From assembly GCF_051401765.1 (NCBI RefSeq), contig NW_027480440.1:6696001-6760000 (forward strand): a stretch of 64,000 nucleotides of DNA, in the 5' to 3' direction. Shown piece after piece: positions 13,001 to 27,542 of this stretch. A program made the translations under genes and the position numbers. The DNA comes from Calliopsis andreniformis (Eukaryota; Arthropoda; Insecta; Hymenoptera; Andrenidae). The notes under the pieces are model-generated. The model was given only the letters and a program-made list of their open reading frames with translations, was not told the DNA's origin and ran no database searches. Numbering within the stretch: the stretch's first letter is position 1; each line of letters opens with the position of its first letter.

Positions 13001-16000
13001 CCTCGTCCTCAAACCTCAACCCTCAATCCTCAATCCTCAACCTTCAATCATCAATACTGAATCTTCAATCGTCAATCCTCAATCCTCCATCCTCAATCCC
13101 CAATCCTCAATATTCAACGCACAACCCTCAAGCATCTATCCTCAATACTCAACCATCAATCCTCAATTCTCAATACTCAATAGAATATCCTGAATTCTCA
13201 TGGTTCAATATTCAATTCACAATATTCAATAATCAAATCTCAATCCTCAAACATCAATCCTCAAGACTCAATCCACAACCCTCAGTCCTCTCTCTTCACT
13301 CTTCCATCCTCAATCCTCAATCCTCAAGCGTCAATCCTCAATCCTCAATCCTCAACCCTCAATCCTCTGTCCTCAAACCTCCATCCCGAATCCTCAATCC
13401 TGAATCCTCAATCTTCAGCCATCAGTCCTCAACAATCAATTGTCAATCCTCAATCCTCAATAGAATATCCTGAATTCACAGTTTTCGATACTCAATCCTC
13501 AATTCTCAATGTTCAATCTGCAATACCCAATCCTCAATCTTCAGTCCTCAATCCTCAATCCTCAATCCGCAATCCTCGATCCTCAATCTTCAATCATCAA
13601 TATTCAATCTTCAATCCTCAATCCACAATCCTCAATACTCAATCCTCAATCCTCAGTCCTCAAACCTCAATCCTGAATCCTCAATCCTGAATCCGCAATC
13701 TTCAGATCTCAGTCCTCAAAAATCAATTGTCAATCCTCAATCCTCAATAGAATATCCACGATTCACAGTTTTCAATACTCAATCCCCATTCTTCAATCTT
13801 CAAATCTCAATCCACAAACATCAATCCTCATCACTCCACCATTAACACTCAGCCCTCAATCTTCAATCGTCAATCCTCAATCCTCAATACTCAATCGTCA
13901 ATCTTCAATCCTCAATACTCAATCTTCAATCCTCAATCCTCAATCCTCAATCCTCAATCCTCATTCTTCAATCCTCAATACCCAATCCTCTATCTTCAAT
14001 CCTCACCTCTCAATCCGCAATCCTCAGTCCTCAGTCCTCAATCCTCAACCCTCAATCCTCAATCTTCAATCATCAGTCCCAAATCCTCAATCGTCAATAC
14101 TCAATCCTCAATCCTCAATCTTCAATCCACAATACTCAATCTCCAATCCTCAATACTCAATCCTCAATCCTCAATCCTCATTCTTCAATCCTCAATACCC
14201 AATCCTCAATCTTCAATCCTCAATACTCAATCCTCAATCCTCAATCCTCAATCCGCATTCTTCAATCCTCAATACTAAATCTTCAATCTCCAATCCTCAA
14301 TCCTCAATACTCAATCCTCAATGCTCAATCCTCAATCGTCAATCCTCAATACCCAATCCTCAACCTTCAATCCGCAATCCTCAATCCTCAATCCCCAATC
14401 CTCAATCTTCAATCCTCAATACTCAATCTTCAATCCTCAATCCTCAATCCTCAACCCTCAATCCTCAATCCTCAATCTTCAATCCTCAATACTCAATCTG
14501 CAATACTCAATCCTCAGTCCTCACTCCTCAATACTCATTCTTCAATCCTCAATACCGAATCCTCAATCTTCAATCCTCAATCCTCAATCCTCAATTCTCA
14601 ATCCTCATTCCTCAATCCTCATACTTCAAACATCAATACTCAGCCCTCAGTCCTCGACCTCAATCCACAACCCTCAATCCTCAATCCTCAATCTTGAACC
14701 ATTAATATTCAATCTTCAATCCTCAATCCTCAATCCTCAATCCCCAACCGTCAATACTCAATCCTCAATCCCCACACCCAATCCTCAATCCTCAGTCGTC
14801 AAACCTCAATCCTGAATCCTCAATCTTGAATCCTCAATCTTCAGCCCTGAGTCCTCAACAATCAGTTGTCAATCCTCAATCCTCAATAGAATAACCTCAA
14901 TTCACAGTTTTCAATACCCAATACTCAATCTGCAATCTTCAGATCTCTATCCACAAACATCAATTCTCATCACTCAACCCTCAATACTCAGTCCCCAATC
15001 CTCAATCTTCAATCCTCAATCCTCAATCCTCAATCCTCAATCCTCAATCTTAATCTTCAATCCTCAATACTCAATCTTCAATCCTCAATCCTCAATACTC
15101 AATCCTCAATCCTCAATCCTCAATCCTCAATCCTCATTTTTCAATCCTCAATACCCAATCCTCAATCTTCAATCCTTAATCCTCAGTCCTCTATCCTCAA
15201 TCCTCAATCCTCAATCCTCAATCTTCAATCCTCAGTCCCAAATCCTCAATCTTCAATACTCAATCCTCAATCCTCAGTCTTCAATCCGCAGTCCCAAATC
15301 CTCAATCGTCAATACTCAATCCTCAACCCTCAATCTTCAATCATTAATATTCAATCTTCAATCCTCAATCCTCAATCCTCAATCCCCAACACCCAATCCT
15401 CAATCCTCAATCCCCAATACCCAATCCTCAATCCTCAGTCCTCAAACCTCAATCCTGAATCCTCAATCCTGAATCCTCAATCTTCAGCCCTGAGTCCTCA
15501 ACAATCAGTTGTCAATCCTCAATCATCAATAGTATATCCTCAATTCACAGTCTTCAATACTCAATACACAATCTGCTATCTTCAGATCTTTGTCCACAAA
15601 CATCAATTCTCACCACTCAACCCTCAGTCCTCAGTCCCCAATCCTCAATCTTCAATCCTCAATCCTCAGCCCTCAATCCTCAATCTTAATCTTCAATCCT
15701 CAATACTCAATCTTCAATGCTCAATCCTCAATCCTCAATCCTCAATCCTCAATCTTCAATCCTCAACACTCAATCTTCAATCCTCAACCCTCAATCCTCA
15801 ATCCTCAATCCTCAATCCTCAATCCTCAATCGTCAATCTTCAATCCTCAACCCTCAATCTTCAATCCTCAATCCTCAATCCTCAATCCTCAATCCACATT
15901 CTTCAATCCTCAATACCCAATCCTCAATCTTCAATCCTCTATCCTCAATTCTGAATCCTCAATCCTCAGTCCACAATCCTCAATCTTCAATCCTCATTCC

Positions 16001-17210
16001 CAAATCCTCAACCCTCAATCTTCAATCGTCAATACTCAATCATGATTCCTCAATCCTCAATCCTCAAACCTCAATCCTCATTCTTCAATCCTCAATACCC
16101 AATCCTCAATCTTCAATCCTTAATCCTCAGTCCTCAATCCTCAATCCTCAATCCTCAATCCTCAATCTTCAATCCTCAGTCCCAAATCCTCAATCTTCAA
16201 TACTCAATCCTCAATCCTCAATCTTCAATCCTCAATACTCAATCTTCAATCCTCAATACTCAATCCTCAATCCTCAATCTTCAATCCTCAATACTCAATC
16301 TTCAATCCTCAATCCTCAATCCTCAATCCTCAATCCTCAATCGTCAATCTTCAATCCTCAACCCTCAATCTGCAATCCTCAATCCTCAATCCTCAATCCT
16401 CAATACCCATTCTTCAATCCTCAATACCCAATCCTCAATCTTCAACCCTCAATCCTCAATCCTGAATACTCCATCCTCAATCCTCAATCCTTAATCTTCT
16501 ATCCTCATTCCCAAATCCTCAATCTTCAATCCTCAATCCTCAATCCTCTCTCTTCAATACTCAATACCCAATCCTCAATCTTCAAACCTTAATCCTCAGT
16601 CCTCAATCCTCAATCCTCAATCCTCAATCCTCAATCTTCAATCCTCAGTCCCAAATCCTCAATCTTCAATACTCAAGCCTCAATCCTCAATCTTCAATCC
16701 TCAATACTCAATATTCAATACTCAATACTCAATCCTCAATCCTCAATCCTCATTCTTCAATCCTCAATACCCAATCCTCAATCTTCAATCCTCAATCCTC
16801 AATCCTCAATTCTCAAACCTCAATCCTCAATCCTCATTCCTCAAACGTCAATACTCAACCCTCAGTCCTCGTCCTCAATCCACAACACTCAATCCTCATT
16901 CCTCAATCTTCAATTCTCAATCCTCAATCCTCAATCCTCAATCCTCAATCCTCAGTCCTCAAACCTCAATCCTGAATCCTCAATCCTGAATCCTCAATCT
17001 TCAGCACTCAGTCCTCAACAATCAGTTGTCAAGACTCAATCCTCAATAGAATATCATCAATTCACAGTTTTCAATACTCAATACTCAATCTGCAATCTTC
17101 AAATCTCAATCCACAAACATCAATTCTCATCACTCAACCCTCAACACTCAGTCCTAAATCTTCAATCCTCAACCCTCAATCCTCAATCTTCAATCCTCAA
17201 TACTCAATCT
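10082..17210. repeat. HOR-A copy 2 (7129 bp)
   Basis: Near-perfect copy of 2952-10081. The only differences I found are a 1-bp deletion near 14774, which changes the offset from 7130 to 7129, and substitutions at about 16713, 16720 and 16838. Homology ends where copy 1 meets copy 2, at about 17211-17222. This is the signature of one tandem duplication. Long stretches, for example 4057-5930 versus 11187-13060, look identical. Confidence 0.93.
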
Positions 17211-19513
17211 TCAATCCTCAATCCTCAATCCTCAATCCTCAATCCTCATTCTTCAATCCTCAATACCCAATCCTCAATCTTCAATCCTCAATCCTCAGAC
17301 ATCAATCCGCAATCCTCAATCCTCAATCCTCAATCTTCAATCCTCAGTCCCAAATCCTCAATCTTCAATACTCAATCCTCAATCCTCAATACCCAGTCCT
17401 CAATCTTCAATCCTCAATCCTCAATCCTCACCTCTCAATCCGCAATCCTCAGTCCTCAGTCCTCAAACCACAATCCTCAACCCTCAGCCCTCATCCTCAA
17501 TCCTCAATCCTCAATCTTCAATCCTCAAGCCTCAATCCTCAAGCCTGCGTCCTCAATCCTCAATCCTCGGTCCTCTAACCTCAATCCTGAATCCTCAATC
17601 CTGAATCCTCAATCTTCAGGCCACAGACCTCAACAATCAGACGTCAATCCTCAATCCTCAATAGAATATCATAAATTCACAGATTTCAATACTCAATACT
17701 CAATCTGCAATCTTCAGATCTCTATCCACAAACATCAATTCTCATCACTCAACCTTCAACACTCAGTCCCCAATGCTCAATCTTCAATCCTCAATCCTCA
17801 ATCCTCAATCCTCAATTCTCAATGTCAAATCCGCAATAACCTATTCTCAATCTTCAATCCTCAATCCTCAATCCTCAATCCTCGACCCTCAATCTTCAAT
17901 CATTAATATTCAATCTTCAATCCTCAATCCTCAATCCTCAATCCCCAACCCTCAATCCTCAATCCTCAATCCCCAATACCCAATCCTCAATCCTCAGTCC
18001 TCAAACCTCAATCCTGAATCCTCAATCCTGAATCCTCAATCTTCAGCCCTGAGTCCTCAACAATCAGTTGTCAATCCTCAATCATCAATAGAATATCCTC
18101 AATTCACAGTTTTCAATACTCAATACACAATCTGCTATCTTCAGATCTATGTCCACAAACATCAATTCTCACCACTCAACCCTCAATCCTCAGTCCCCAA
18201 TCCTCAATCTTCAATCCTCAATCCTCAGTCCTCAATCCTCAATCTTAATCTTCAATCCTCAATACTCAATCTTGAATGCTCAATCTTCAATCCTCAATCC
18301 TCAATCCTCAATCTTCAATCCTCAATACTCAATCTTCAATCCTCAACCCTCAATCCTCAATCCTCAATCCTCAATCCTCAATCCTCAATCGTCAATCTTC
18401 AATCCTCAACCCTCAATCTTCAATCCTCAATCCTCAATCCTCAATCCTCAATCCACATTCTTCAATCCTCAATACCCAATCCTCAATCTTCAATCCTCTA
18501 TCCTCAATTCTGAATCCTCAATCCTCAGTCCACAATCCTCAATCTTCAATCCTCATTCCCAAATCCTCAATCCTCAATCTTCAATCGTCAATACTCAATC
18601 ATGATTCCTCAATCCTCAATCCTCAAACCTCAATCCTCATTCTTCAATCCTCCATACCCAATCCTCAATCTTCAATCCTTAATCCTCAGTCCTCAATCCT
18701 CAATCCTCAATCCTCAATCCTCAATCTTCAATCCTCAGTCCCAAATCCTCAATCTTCAATACTCAATCCTCAATCCTCAATCTTCAATCCTCAATACTCA
18801 ATCTTCAATCCTCAATACTCAATCCTCAATCCTCAATACCCAATCCTGAATCTTCAATCCTCAATCCTCAATCCTCAATTCTCAAACATCAATCCTCAAT
18901 CCTCAGACCTCAAACGTCAATACTCAACCCTCAGTCCTCGTCCTCAATCCACAACACTCAATCCTCATTCCTCAATCTTCAATTCTCAATCCTCAATCCT
19001 CAATCCTCAATCCTCAATCCTCAGTCCTCAAACGTCAATCCTGAATCATCAATCCTGAATCCTCAATCTTCAGCCCTCAGTCCTCAACAATCAGTTGTCA
19101 ATACTCAATCCTCAATAGAATATCATCAATTCACAGTTTTCAATACTCAATACTCAATCTGCAATCTTCAAATCTCTATCCACAAACATCAATTCTCATC
19201 ACTCAACCCTCAACACTCAGTCTTCAATCCTCAATCATCAATCTTCAATCCTCAATCCTCAATCCTCAATCCTCAATACTCGATCCTCAATCCTCAGTTC
19301 TCAAACCTCGATCTTCTATCCTCAATACTCAATCCTCAATCCTCAATCCTCAATCCGCATTCTTCAATCGTCAATACTAAATCTTCAATCCTCAATCCTC
19401 AAACGTGAATCTTCAATCATCAATCCTCAATCTTCAGTACTCAATCCTCAATCCTCAATCCTCAATCCTCAATAATCAACCATCTATACCCAATTCTCAA
19501 TACTCAACAGAAT

Positions 19514-19531
19514 ATCCTGAATTCTCAGGAT
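19514..19531. repeat. L-D inverted repeat (7-bp arms, 4-base loop)
   Basis: ATCCTGA-ATTC-TCAGGAT is a perfect inverted repeat and could form a short cruciform or DNA/RNA hairpin. It lies in a landmark that starts with AACAGAATATCC and continues with TCTATACAC. Inverted symmetry of this length is unusual in an array otherwise made of direct repeats. Confidence 0.9.
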
Positions 19532-20229
19532 TCTATACACAAACCTCAATCCTCAACCCTCAGCCCTCACTATCAATCCTCAATCCACAATCCTCAAACC
19601 TCAATCCTCAAGCGTCAATCCTCAATCCTCAATCCTCAACCCTCAATCCTCAGTCCTCAAACCTCTATCCCGAATCCTCAATCCTGAATCCTCAATCTTC
19701 AGCCCTCAGTCCTCAACAATCAATTGTCAATCCTCAATCCTCAATAGAATATCCTCAATTCACAGTTTTCAATACTCGATCCCCATTGTTCAATCTTCAA
19801 ATCTCAATCCACAAACATCAATTCTCATCACTCAACCCTCAACACTCAGTCCTAAATCTTCAATCCTCAACCCTCAATCCTCAATCTTCAATCCTCAGTA
19901 CTCAATCTTCAATCCTCAATCCTCAATCCTCAAGCTTCAATCCTCAATACTCAATCTCCAATCCTCAATCCTCAATACTCAATCCCCAATGCTCAATCCT
20001 CAATCGTCGATCCTCAATCCCCAATCCTCAACCTTCAATCCGCAATCCTCAATCCTCAATCCTCAATCCTCAATCTTCAATCCTCAATACTCAATCTTCA
20101 ATCCTCAATCCTCAATCCTCAATCCTCAATCCTCAATCGTCAATCTTCAATCCTCAACCCTCAATCTGCAATCCTCAATCCTCAATCCTCAATCCTCAAT
20201 ACCCATTCTTCAATCCTCAATACCCAATC

Positions 20230-20936
20230 CTCAATCTTCAATCCTCAATCCTCAATCCTGAATACTCAATCCTCAATCCTCAATCCTTAATCTTCAATCC
20301 TCATTCCCAAATCCTCAATGTTCAATCCTCAATCCTCAATCCTCTCTCTTCAATCCTCAATACCCAATCCTCAATCTTCAATCCTTAATCCTCAGTCCTC
20401 AATCCTCAATCCTCAATCCTCAATCCTCAATCTTCAATCCTCAGTCCCAAATCCTCAATCTTCAATACTCAAGCCTCAATCCTCAATCTTCAATCCTCAA
20501 TACTCAATCTTCAATCCCCAATACTCAATCCTCAATCCTCAATCCTCATTCTTCAATCCTCAATACCCAATCCTCAATCTTCAATCTTCAATCCTCAATC
20601 CTCAATCCTGAATACTCAATCCTCAATCCTCAATCCTTAATCTTCAATCCTCATTCCCAAATCCTCAATCTTCAATCCTCAATCCTCAATCCTCTCTCTT
20701 CAATCCTCAATACCCAATCCTCAATCTTCAATCCTTAATCCTCAGTCCTCAATCCTCAATCCTCAATCCTCAATCCTCAATCTTCAATCCTCAGTCCCAA
20801 ATCCTCAATCTTCAATACTCAAGCCTCAATCCTCAATCTTCAATCCTCAATACTCAATCTTCAATCCTCAATACTCAATCCTCAATCCTCAATCCTCATT
20901 CTTCAATCCTCAATACCCAATCCTCAATCTTCAATC
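20230..20936. repeat. 350-bp tandem pair inside HOR-B
   Basis: Two copies, 20230-20579 and 20580-20936, at an offset of exactly 350 bp (50 heptamers). Both carry CCTTAATCTTC followed by CATTCCCAAATCC and a CCTCTCTCTTC variant. The same pair recurs at about 26599-27298, 30081-30780 and 34224-34923, so it predates the duplications that made those copies. Confidence 0.88.
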
Positions 20937-23900
20937 CTCAATCCTCAATCCTCAATTCTCAAACCTCAATCCTCAATCCTCATACCTCAAACGTCAATAC
21001 TCAACCCTCAGTCCTCGTCCTCAATCCATAACACTCAATCCTCATTCCTCAATCTTCAATTCTCAATGCTCAATCCTCAATCCTCAATCGTCAATCCTCA
21101 ATCATCAATCCTCAATCTTCAATACTCAATCCTCAATCCCCAATCCTCAGCCTTCAATCCGCAATCATCAATCCTCAATCCTCAATCCTCAATCTTCAAT
21201 CCTCAATACTCAATCTTCAATCCTCAATACTCAATCCTCAACCCACAATCCTCAATCCTCAAACCTCAAGCGTCAATCCTCAATCCTCAATCCTCAATCG
21301 TCAGTCTTCAATCCTCAATCCTCTATCCTCAATCCTCAATCCTCAATCCTCAATCCTCAATCCTCAAACTTCAATCCTCAATACTCAATCCTCAATACTC
21401 ATTCTACAATCCTTAATACCCAATCCTCAATCTTCAATCCTCAATCCTCAATCCTCAATTCTCAGTCCTCACTCCTCAACCCTCAGACCTCAAACATCAA
21501 TACTCAACCCTCAGTCCTCGTCCTCAATCCACAACCCTCAATCCTCAATCCTCAATCTTCAATTCTCATTCCTCAATCCTCAATCCTCAATCCTCAATCC
21601 TCAGTCCTCAAACCTCTATCCTGAACCCTCAATCCTGAATCCTCAGTCTTCAGCCCTCAGTCCTCTACAATTAGTTGTCAATCCTCAATCCTCAATAGAA
21701 TATCATCAATTCACAGTTTTCATTACTCAATACTCAATCTGCAATCTTCAAATCTCTATTCACAATTATAAATCCTCATCACTCAACCCTCAACACTCAG
21801 TCCCCAATCCTCAATATTCAATCCTCAATCCTCAATCCCCAATACCCAATCCTCAATCCTCAGTCCTCAAACCTCAATCCTGAATCCTCAATCCTGAATC
21901 CTCAATCTTCAGCCCTGAGTCCTCAACAATCAGTTGTCAATCCTCAATCATCAATAGTATATCCTCAATTCACAGTTTTCAATACTCAATACACAATCTG
22001 CTATCTTCAGATCTTTGTCCACAAACATCAATTCTCACCACCCAACCCTCAATCCTCAGTCCCCAATCCTCAATCTTCAATCCTCAATCCTCAGCCCTCA
22101 ATCCTCAATCTTAATCTTCAATCCTCAATACTCAATCTTCAATGCTCAATCCTCAATCCTCAATCCTCAATCCTCAATCTTCAATCCTCAATACTCAATC
22201 TTCAATCCTCAACCCTCAATCCTCAATCCTCAATCCTCAATCCTCAATCCTCAATCGTCAATCTTCAATCCTCAACCCTCAATCTTCAATCCTCAATCCT
22301 CAATCCTCAATCCTCAATCCACATTCTTCAATCCTCAATACCCAATCCTCAATCTTCAATCCTCTATCCTCAATTCTGAATCCTCAATCCTCAGTCCACA
22401 ATCCTCAATCTTCAATCCTCATTCCCAAATCCTCAACCCTCAATCTTCAATCGTCAATACTCAATCATGATTCCTCAATCCTCAATCCTCAAACCTCAAT
22501 CCTCATTCTTCAATCCTCAATACCCAATCCTCAATCTTCAATCCTTAATCCTCAGTCCTCAATCCTCAATCCTCAATCCTCAATCCTCAATCTTCAATCC
22601 TCAGTCCCAAATCCTCAATCTTCAATACTCAATCCTCAATCCTCAATCTTCAATCCTCAATACTCAATCTTCAATCCTCAATACTCAATACTCAATCCTC
22701 AATCTTCAATCCTCAATACTCAATCTTCAATCCTCAATCCTCAATCCTCAATCCTCAATCCTCAATCCTCAATACCCATTCTTCAATCCTCAATACCCAA
22801 TCCTCAATCTTCAATCCTCAACCCTCAATCCTGAATACTCCATCCTCAACCCTCAATCCTTAATCTTCTATCCTCATTCCCAAATCCTCAATCTTCAATC
22901 CTCAATCCTCAATCCTCTCTCTTCAATCCTCAATACCCAATCCTCAATCTTCAAACCTTAATCCTCAGTCCTCAATCCTCAATCCTCAATCCTCAATCCT
23001 CAATCTTCAATCCTCAGTCCCAAATCCTCAATCTTCAATACTCAAGCCTCAATCCTCAATCTTCAATCCTCAATACTCAATCTTCAATCCTCAATACTCA
23101 ATCCTCAATCCTCAATCCTCATTCTTCAATCCTCAATACCCAATCCTCAATCTTCAATCCTCAATCCTCAATCCTCAATTCTCAAACCTCAATCCTCAAT
23201 CCTCATACCTCAAACGTCAATACTCAACCCTCAGTCCTCGTCCTCAATCCACAACACTCAATCCTCATTCCTCAATCTTCAATTCTCAATCCTCAATCCT
23301 CAATCCTCAATCCTCAATCCTCAGTCCTCAAACCTCAATCCTGAATCCTCAATCCTGAATCCTCAATCTTCAGCACTCAGTCCTCAACAATCAGTTGTCA
23401 AGACTCAATCCTCAATAGAATATCATCAATTCACAGTTTTCAATACTCAATACTCAATCTGCAATCTTCAAATCTCAATCCACAAACATCAATTCTCATC
23501 ACTCAACCCTCAACACTCAGTCCTAAATCTTCAATCCTCAACCCTCAATCCTCAATCTTCAATCCTCAATACTCAATCTTCAATCCTCAATCCTCAATCC
23601 TCAATCCTCAATCCTCATTCTTCAATCCTCAATACCCAATCCTCAATCTTCAATCCTCAATCCTCAGACCTCAATCCGCAATCCTCAATCCTCAATCCTC
23701 AATCTTCAATCCTCAGTCCCAAATCCTCAATCTTCAATACTCAATCCTCAATCCTCAATACCCAGTCCTCAATCTTCAATCCTCAATCCTCAATCCTCAC
23801 CTCTCAATCCGCAATCCTCAGTCCTCAGTCCTCAAACCACAATCCTCAACCCTCAGCCCTCATCCTCAATCCTCAATCCTCAATCTTCAATCCTCAAGCC

Positions 23901-25882
23901 TCAATCCTCAAGCCTGCGTCCTCAATCCTCAATCCTCGGTCCTCTAACCTCAATCCTGAATCCTCAATCCTGAATCCTCAATCTTCAGGCCACAGACCTC
24001 AACAATCAGACGTCAATCCTCAATCCTCAATAGAATATCATAAATTCACAGATTTCAATACTCAATACTCAATCTGCAATCTTCAGATCTCTATCCACAA
24101 ACATCAATTCTCATCACTCAACCTTCAACACTCAGTCCCCAATGCTCAATCTTCAATCCTCAATCCTCAATCCTCAATCCTCAATTCTCAATGTCAAATC
24201 CGCAATAACCTATTCTCAATGTTCAATCCTCAATCCTCAATCCTCAATCCTCGACCCTCAATCTTCAATCAGTAATATTCAACCTTCAATCCTCAATCCT
24301 CAATCCTCAATCCCCAACCCTCAATCCTCAATCCTCAATCCCCAATACCCAATCCTCAATCCTCAGTCCTCAAACCTCAATCCTGAATCCTCAATCCTGA
24401 ATCCTCAATCTTCAGCCCTGAGTCCTCAACAATCAGTTGTCAATCCTCAATCATCAATAGAATATCCTCAATTCACAGTTTTCAATACTCAGTACACAAT
24501 CTGCTATCTTCAGATCTATGTCCACAAACATCAATTCTCACCACTCAACCCTCAATCCTCAGTCCCCAATCCTCAATCTTCAATCCTCAATCCTCCGTCC
24601 TCAATCCTCAATCTTAATCTTCAATCCTCAATACTCAATCTTGAATGCTCAATCTTCAATCCTCAATCCTCAATCCTCAATCTTCAATCCTCAATACTCA
24701 ATCTTCAATCCTCAACCCTCAATCCTCAATCCTCAATCCTCAATCCTCAATCCTCAATCGTCAATCTTCAATCCTCAACCCTCAATCTTCAATCCTCAAT
24801 CCTCAATCCTCAATCCTCAATCCACATTCTTCAATCCTCAATACCCAATCCTCAATCTTCAATCCTCTATCCTCAATTCTGAATCCTCTATCCTCAGTCC
24901 ACAATCCTCAATCTTCAATCCTCATTCCCAAATCCTCAATCCTCAATCTTCAATCGTCAATACTCAATCATGATTCCTCAATCCTCAATCCTCGAACCTC
25001 AATCCTCATTCTTCAATCCTCCATACCCAATCCTCAATCTTCAATCCTTAATCCTCAGTCCTCAATCCTCAATCCTCAATCCTCAATCCTCAATCTTCAA
25101 TCCTCAGTCCCAAATCCTCAATCTTCAATACTCAATCCTCAATCCTCAATCTTCAATCCTCAATACTCAATCTTCAATCCTCAATACTCAATCCTCAATC
25201 CTCAATACCCAATCCTCAATCTTCAATCCTCAATCCTCAATCCTCAATTCTCAAACATCAATCCTCAATCCTCAGACCTCAAACGTCAATACTCAACCCT
25301 CAGTCCTCGTCCTCAATCCACAACACTCAATCCTCATTCCTCAATCTTCAATTCTCAATCCTCAATCCTCAATCCTCAATCCTCAATCCTCAGTCCTCAA
25401 ACGTCAATCCTGAATCATCAATCCTGAATCCTCAATCTTCAGCCCTCAGTCCTCAACAATCAGTTGTCAATACTCAATCCTCAATAGAATATCATCAATT
25501 CACAGTTTTCAATACTCAATACTCAATCTGCAATCTTCAAATCTCTATCCACAAACATCAATTCTCATCACTCAACCCTCAACACTCAGTCTTCAATCCT
25601 CAATCATCAATCTTCAATCCTCAATCCTCAATCCTCAATCCTCAATCCTCGATCCTCAATCCTCAGTTCTCAAACCTCGATCTTCTATCCTCAATACTCA
25701 ATCCTCAATCCTCAATCCTCAATCCGCATTCTTCAATCGTCAATACTAAATCTTCAATCCTCAATCCTCAAACGTGAATCTTCAATCATCAATCCTCAAT
25801 CTTCAGTACTCAATCCTCAATCCTCAATCCTCAATCCTGAATAATCAACCATCTATACCCAATTCTCAATACTCAACAGAAT

Positions 25883-25900
25883 ATCCTGAATTCTCAGGAT
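25883..25900. repeat. L-D inverted repeat
   Basis: Identical 18-bp inverted repeat ATCCTGA-ATTC-TCAGGAT, 6369 bp downstream of the one at 19514; it is the HOR-B copy of that site. Confidence 0.9.
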
Positions 25901-26598
25901 TCTATACACAAACCTCAATCCTCAACCCTCAGCCCTCACTATCAATCCTCAATCCACAATCCTCAAACCTCAATCCTCAAGCGTCAATCCTCAATCCTCA
26001 ATCCTCAACCCTCAATCCTCAGTCCACAAACCTCTATCCCGAATCCTCAATCCTGAATCCTCAATCTTCAGCCCTCAGTCCTCAACAATCAATTGTCAAT
26101 CCTCAATCCTCAATAGAATATCCTCAATTCACAGTTTTCAATACTCGATCCCCATTGTTCAATCTTCAAATCTCAATCCACAAACATCAATTCTCATCAC
26201 TCAACCCTCAACACTCAGTCCTAAATCTTCAATCCTCAACCCTCAATCCTCAATCTTCAATCCTCAGTACTCAATCTTCAATCCTCAATCCTCAATCCTC
26301 AAACTTCAATCCTCAATACTCAATCTCCAACCCTCAATCCTCAATACTCAATCCCCAATGCTCAATCCTCAATCGTCGATCCTCAATCCCCAATCCTCAA
26401 CCTTCAATCCGGAATCCTCAATCCTCAATCCTCAATCCTCAATCTTCAATCCTCAATACTCAATCTTCAATCCTCAATCCTCAATCCTCAATCCTCAATC
26501 CTCAATCGTCAATCTTCAATCCTCAACCCTCAATCTGCAATCCTCAATCCTCAATCCTCAATCCTCAATACCCATTCTTCAATCCTCAATACCCAATC

Positions 26599-27298
26599 CT
26601 CAATCTTCAATCCTCAATCCTCAATCCTGAATACTCAATCCTCAATCCTCAATCCTTAATCTTCAATCCTCATTGCCAAATCCTCAATCTTCAATCCTCA
26701 ATCCTCAATCCTCTCTCTTCAATCCTCAATACCCAATCCTCAATCTTCAATCCTTAATCCTCAGTCCTCAATCCTCAATCCTCAATCCTCAATCCTCAAT
26801 CTTCAATCCTCAGTCCCAAATCCTCAATCTTCAATACTCAAGCCTCAATCCTCAATCTTCAATCCTCAATACTCAATCTTCAATCCTCAATACTCAATCC
26901 TCAATCCTCAATCCTCATTCTTCAATCCTCAATACCCAATCCTCAATCTTCAATCTTCAATCCTCAATCCTCAATCCTGAATACTCAATCCTCAATCCTC
27001 AATCCTTAATCTTCAATCCTCATTCCCAAATCCTCAATCTTCAATCCTCAATCCTCAATCCTCTCTCTTCAATCCTCAATACCCAATCCTCAATCTTCAA
27101 TCCTTAATCCTCAGTCCTCAATCCTCAATCCTCAATCCTCAATCCTCAATCTTCAATCCTCAGTCCCAAATCCTCAATCTTCAATACTCAAGCCTCAATC
27201 CTCAATCTTCAATCCTCAATACTCAATCTTCAATCCTCAATACTCAATCCTCAATCCTCAATCCTCATTCTTCAATCCTCAATACCCAATCCTCAATC
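26599..27298. repeat. 350-bp tandem pair, HOR-B copy 2
   Basis: Copies 26599-26948 and 26949-27298 are 350 bp apart. The first carries a private CATTGCCAAATCC variant near 26671 where the others have CATTCCCAAATCC. Confidence 0.85.
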
Positions 27299-27542
27299 TT
27301 CAATCCTCAATCCTCAATCCTCAATTCTCAAACCTCAATCCTCAATCCTCATACCTCAAACGTCAATACTCAACCCTCAGTCCTCGTCCTCAATCCACAA
27401 CACTCAATCCTCATTCCTCAATCTTCAATTCTCAATGCTCAATCCTCAATCCTCAATCGTCAATCCTCAATCATCAATCCTCAATCTTCAATACTCAATC
27501 CTCAATCCCCAATCCTCAGCCTTCAATCCGCAATCATCAATC

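Larger units (their letters stand above)
15396..21820. repeat. HOR-B copy 1 (6425 bp)
   Basis: The start lies inside HOR-A copy 2 and the end abuts copy 2 of this unit. Landmarks at 15528 and 15590 pair with 21953 and 22015, an offset of 6425. The offset falls to 6369 downstream of a 56-bp difference. The length equals 919 heptamers minus 8, and I count eight 6-mers. It contains the L-A variant with ATAAATTCACAG (core 17660), an L-D hairpin landmark (19514-19531) and an internal 350-bp tandem pair (20230-20936). Confidence 0.9.
21821..27542. repeat. HOR-B copy 2 (about 5.72 kb)
   Basis: It abuts copy 1. It matches 15396-21172 with an offset of 6425, then 6369 after a private 56-bp (8-heptamer) deletion near 22770. 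Landmarks pair at 6369, for example 17045 with 23414 and 19743 with 26112. It ends at 27542, where the sequence switches to match about 22352 onward. It contains the second copies of the L-D hairpin and the 350-bp tandem pair. Confidence 0.9.

Noticed and set aside
10082..17210. HOR-A copy 2 as a pure assembly artefact
   Set aside because: It has private differences (1-bp deletion and substitutions) and continues into a HOR-B start that copy 1 lacks. The possibility is not excluded without reads, so it is kept as a check rather than a conclusion.
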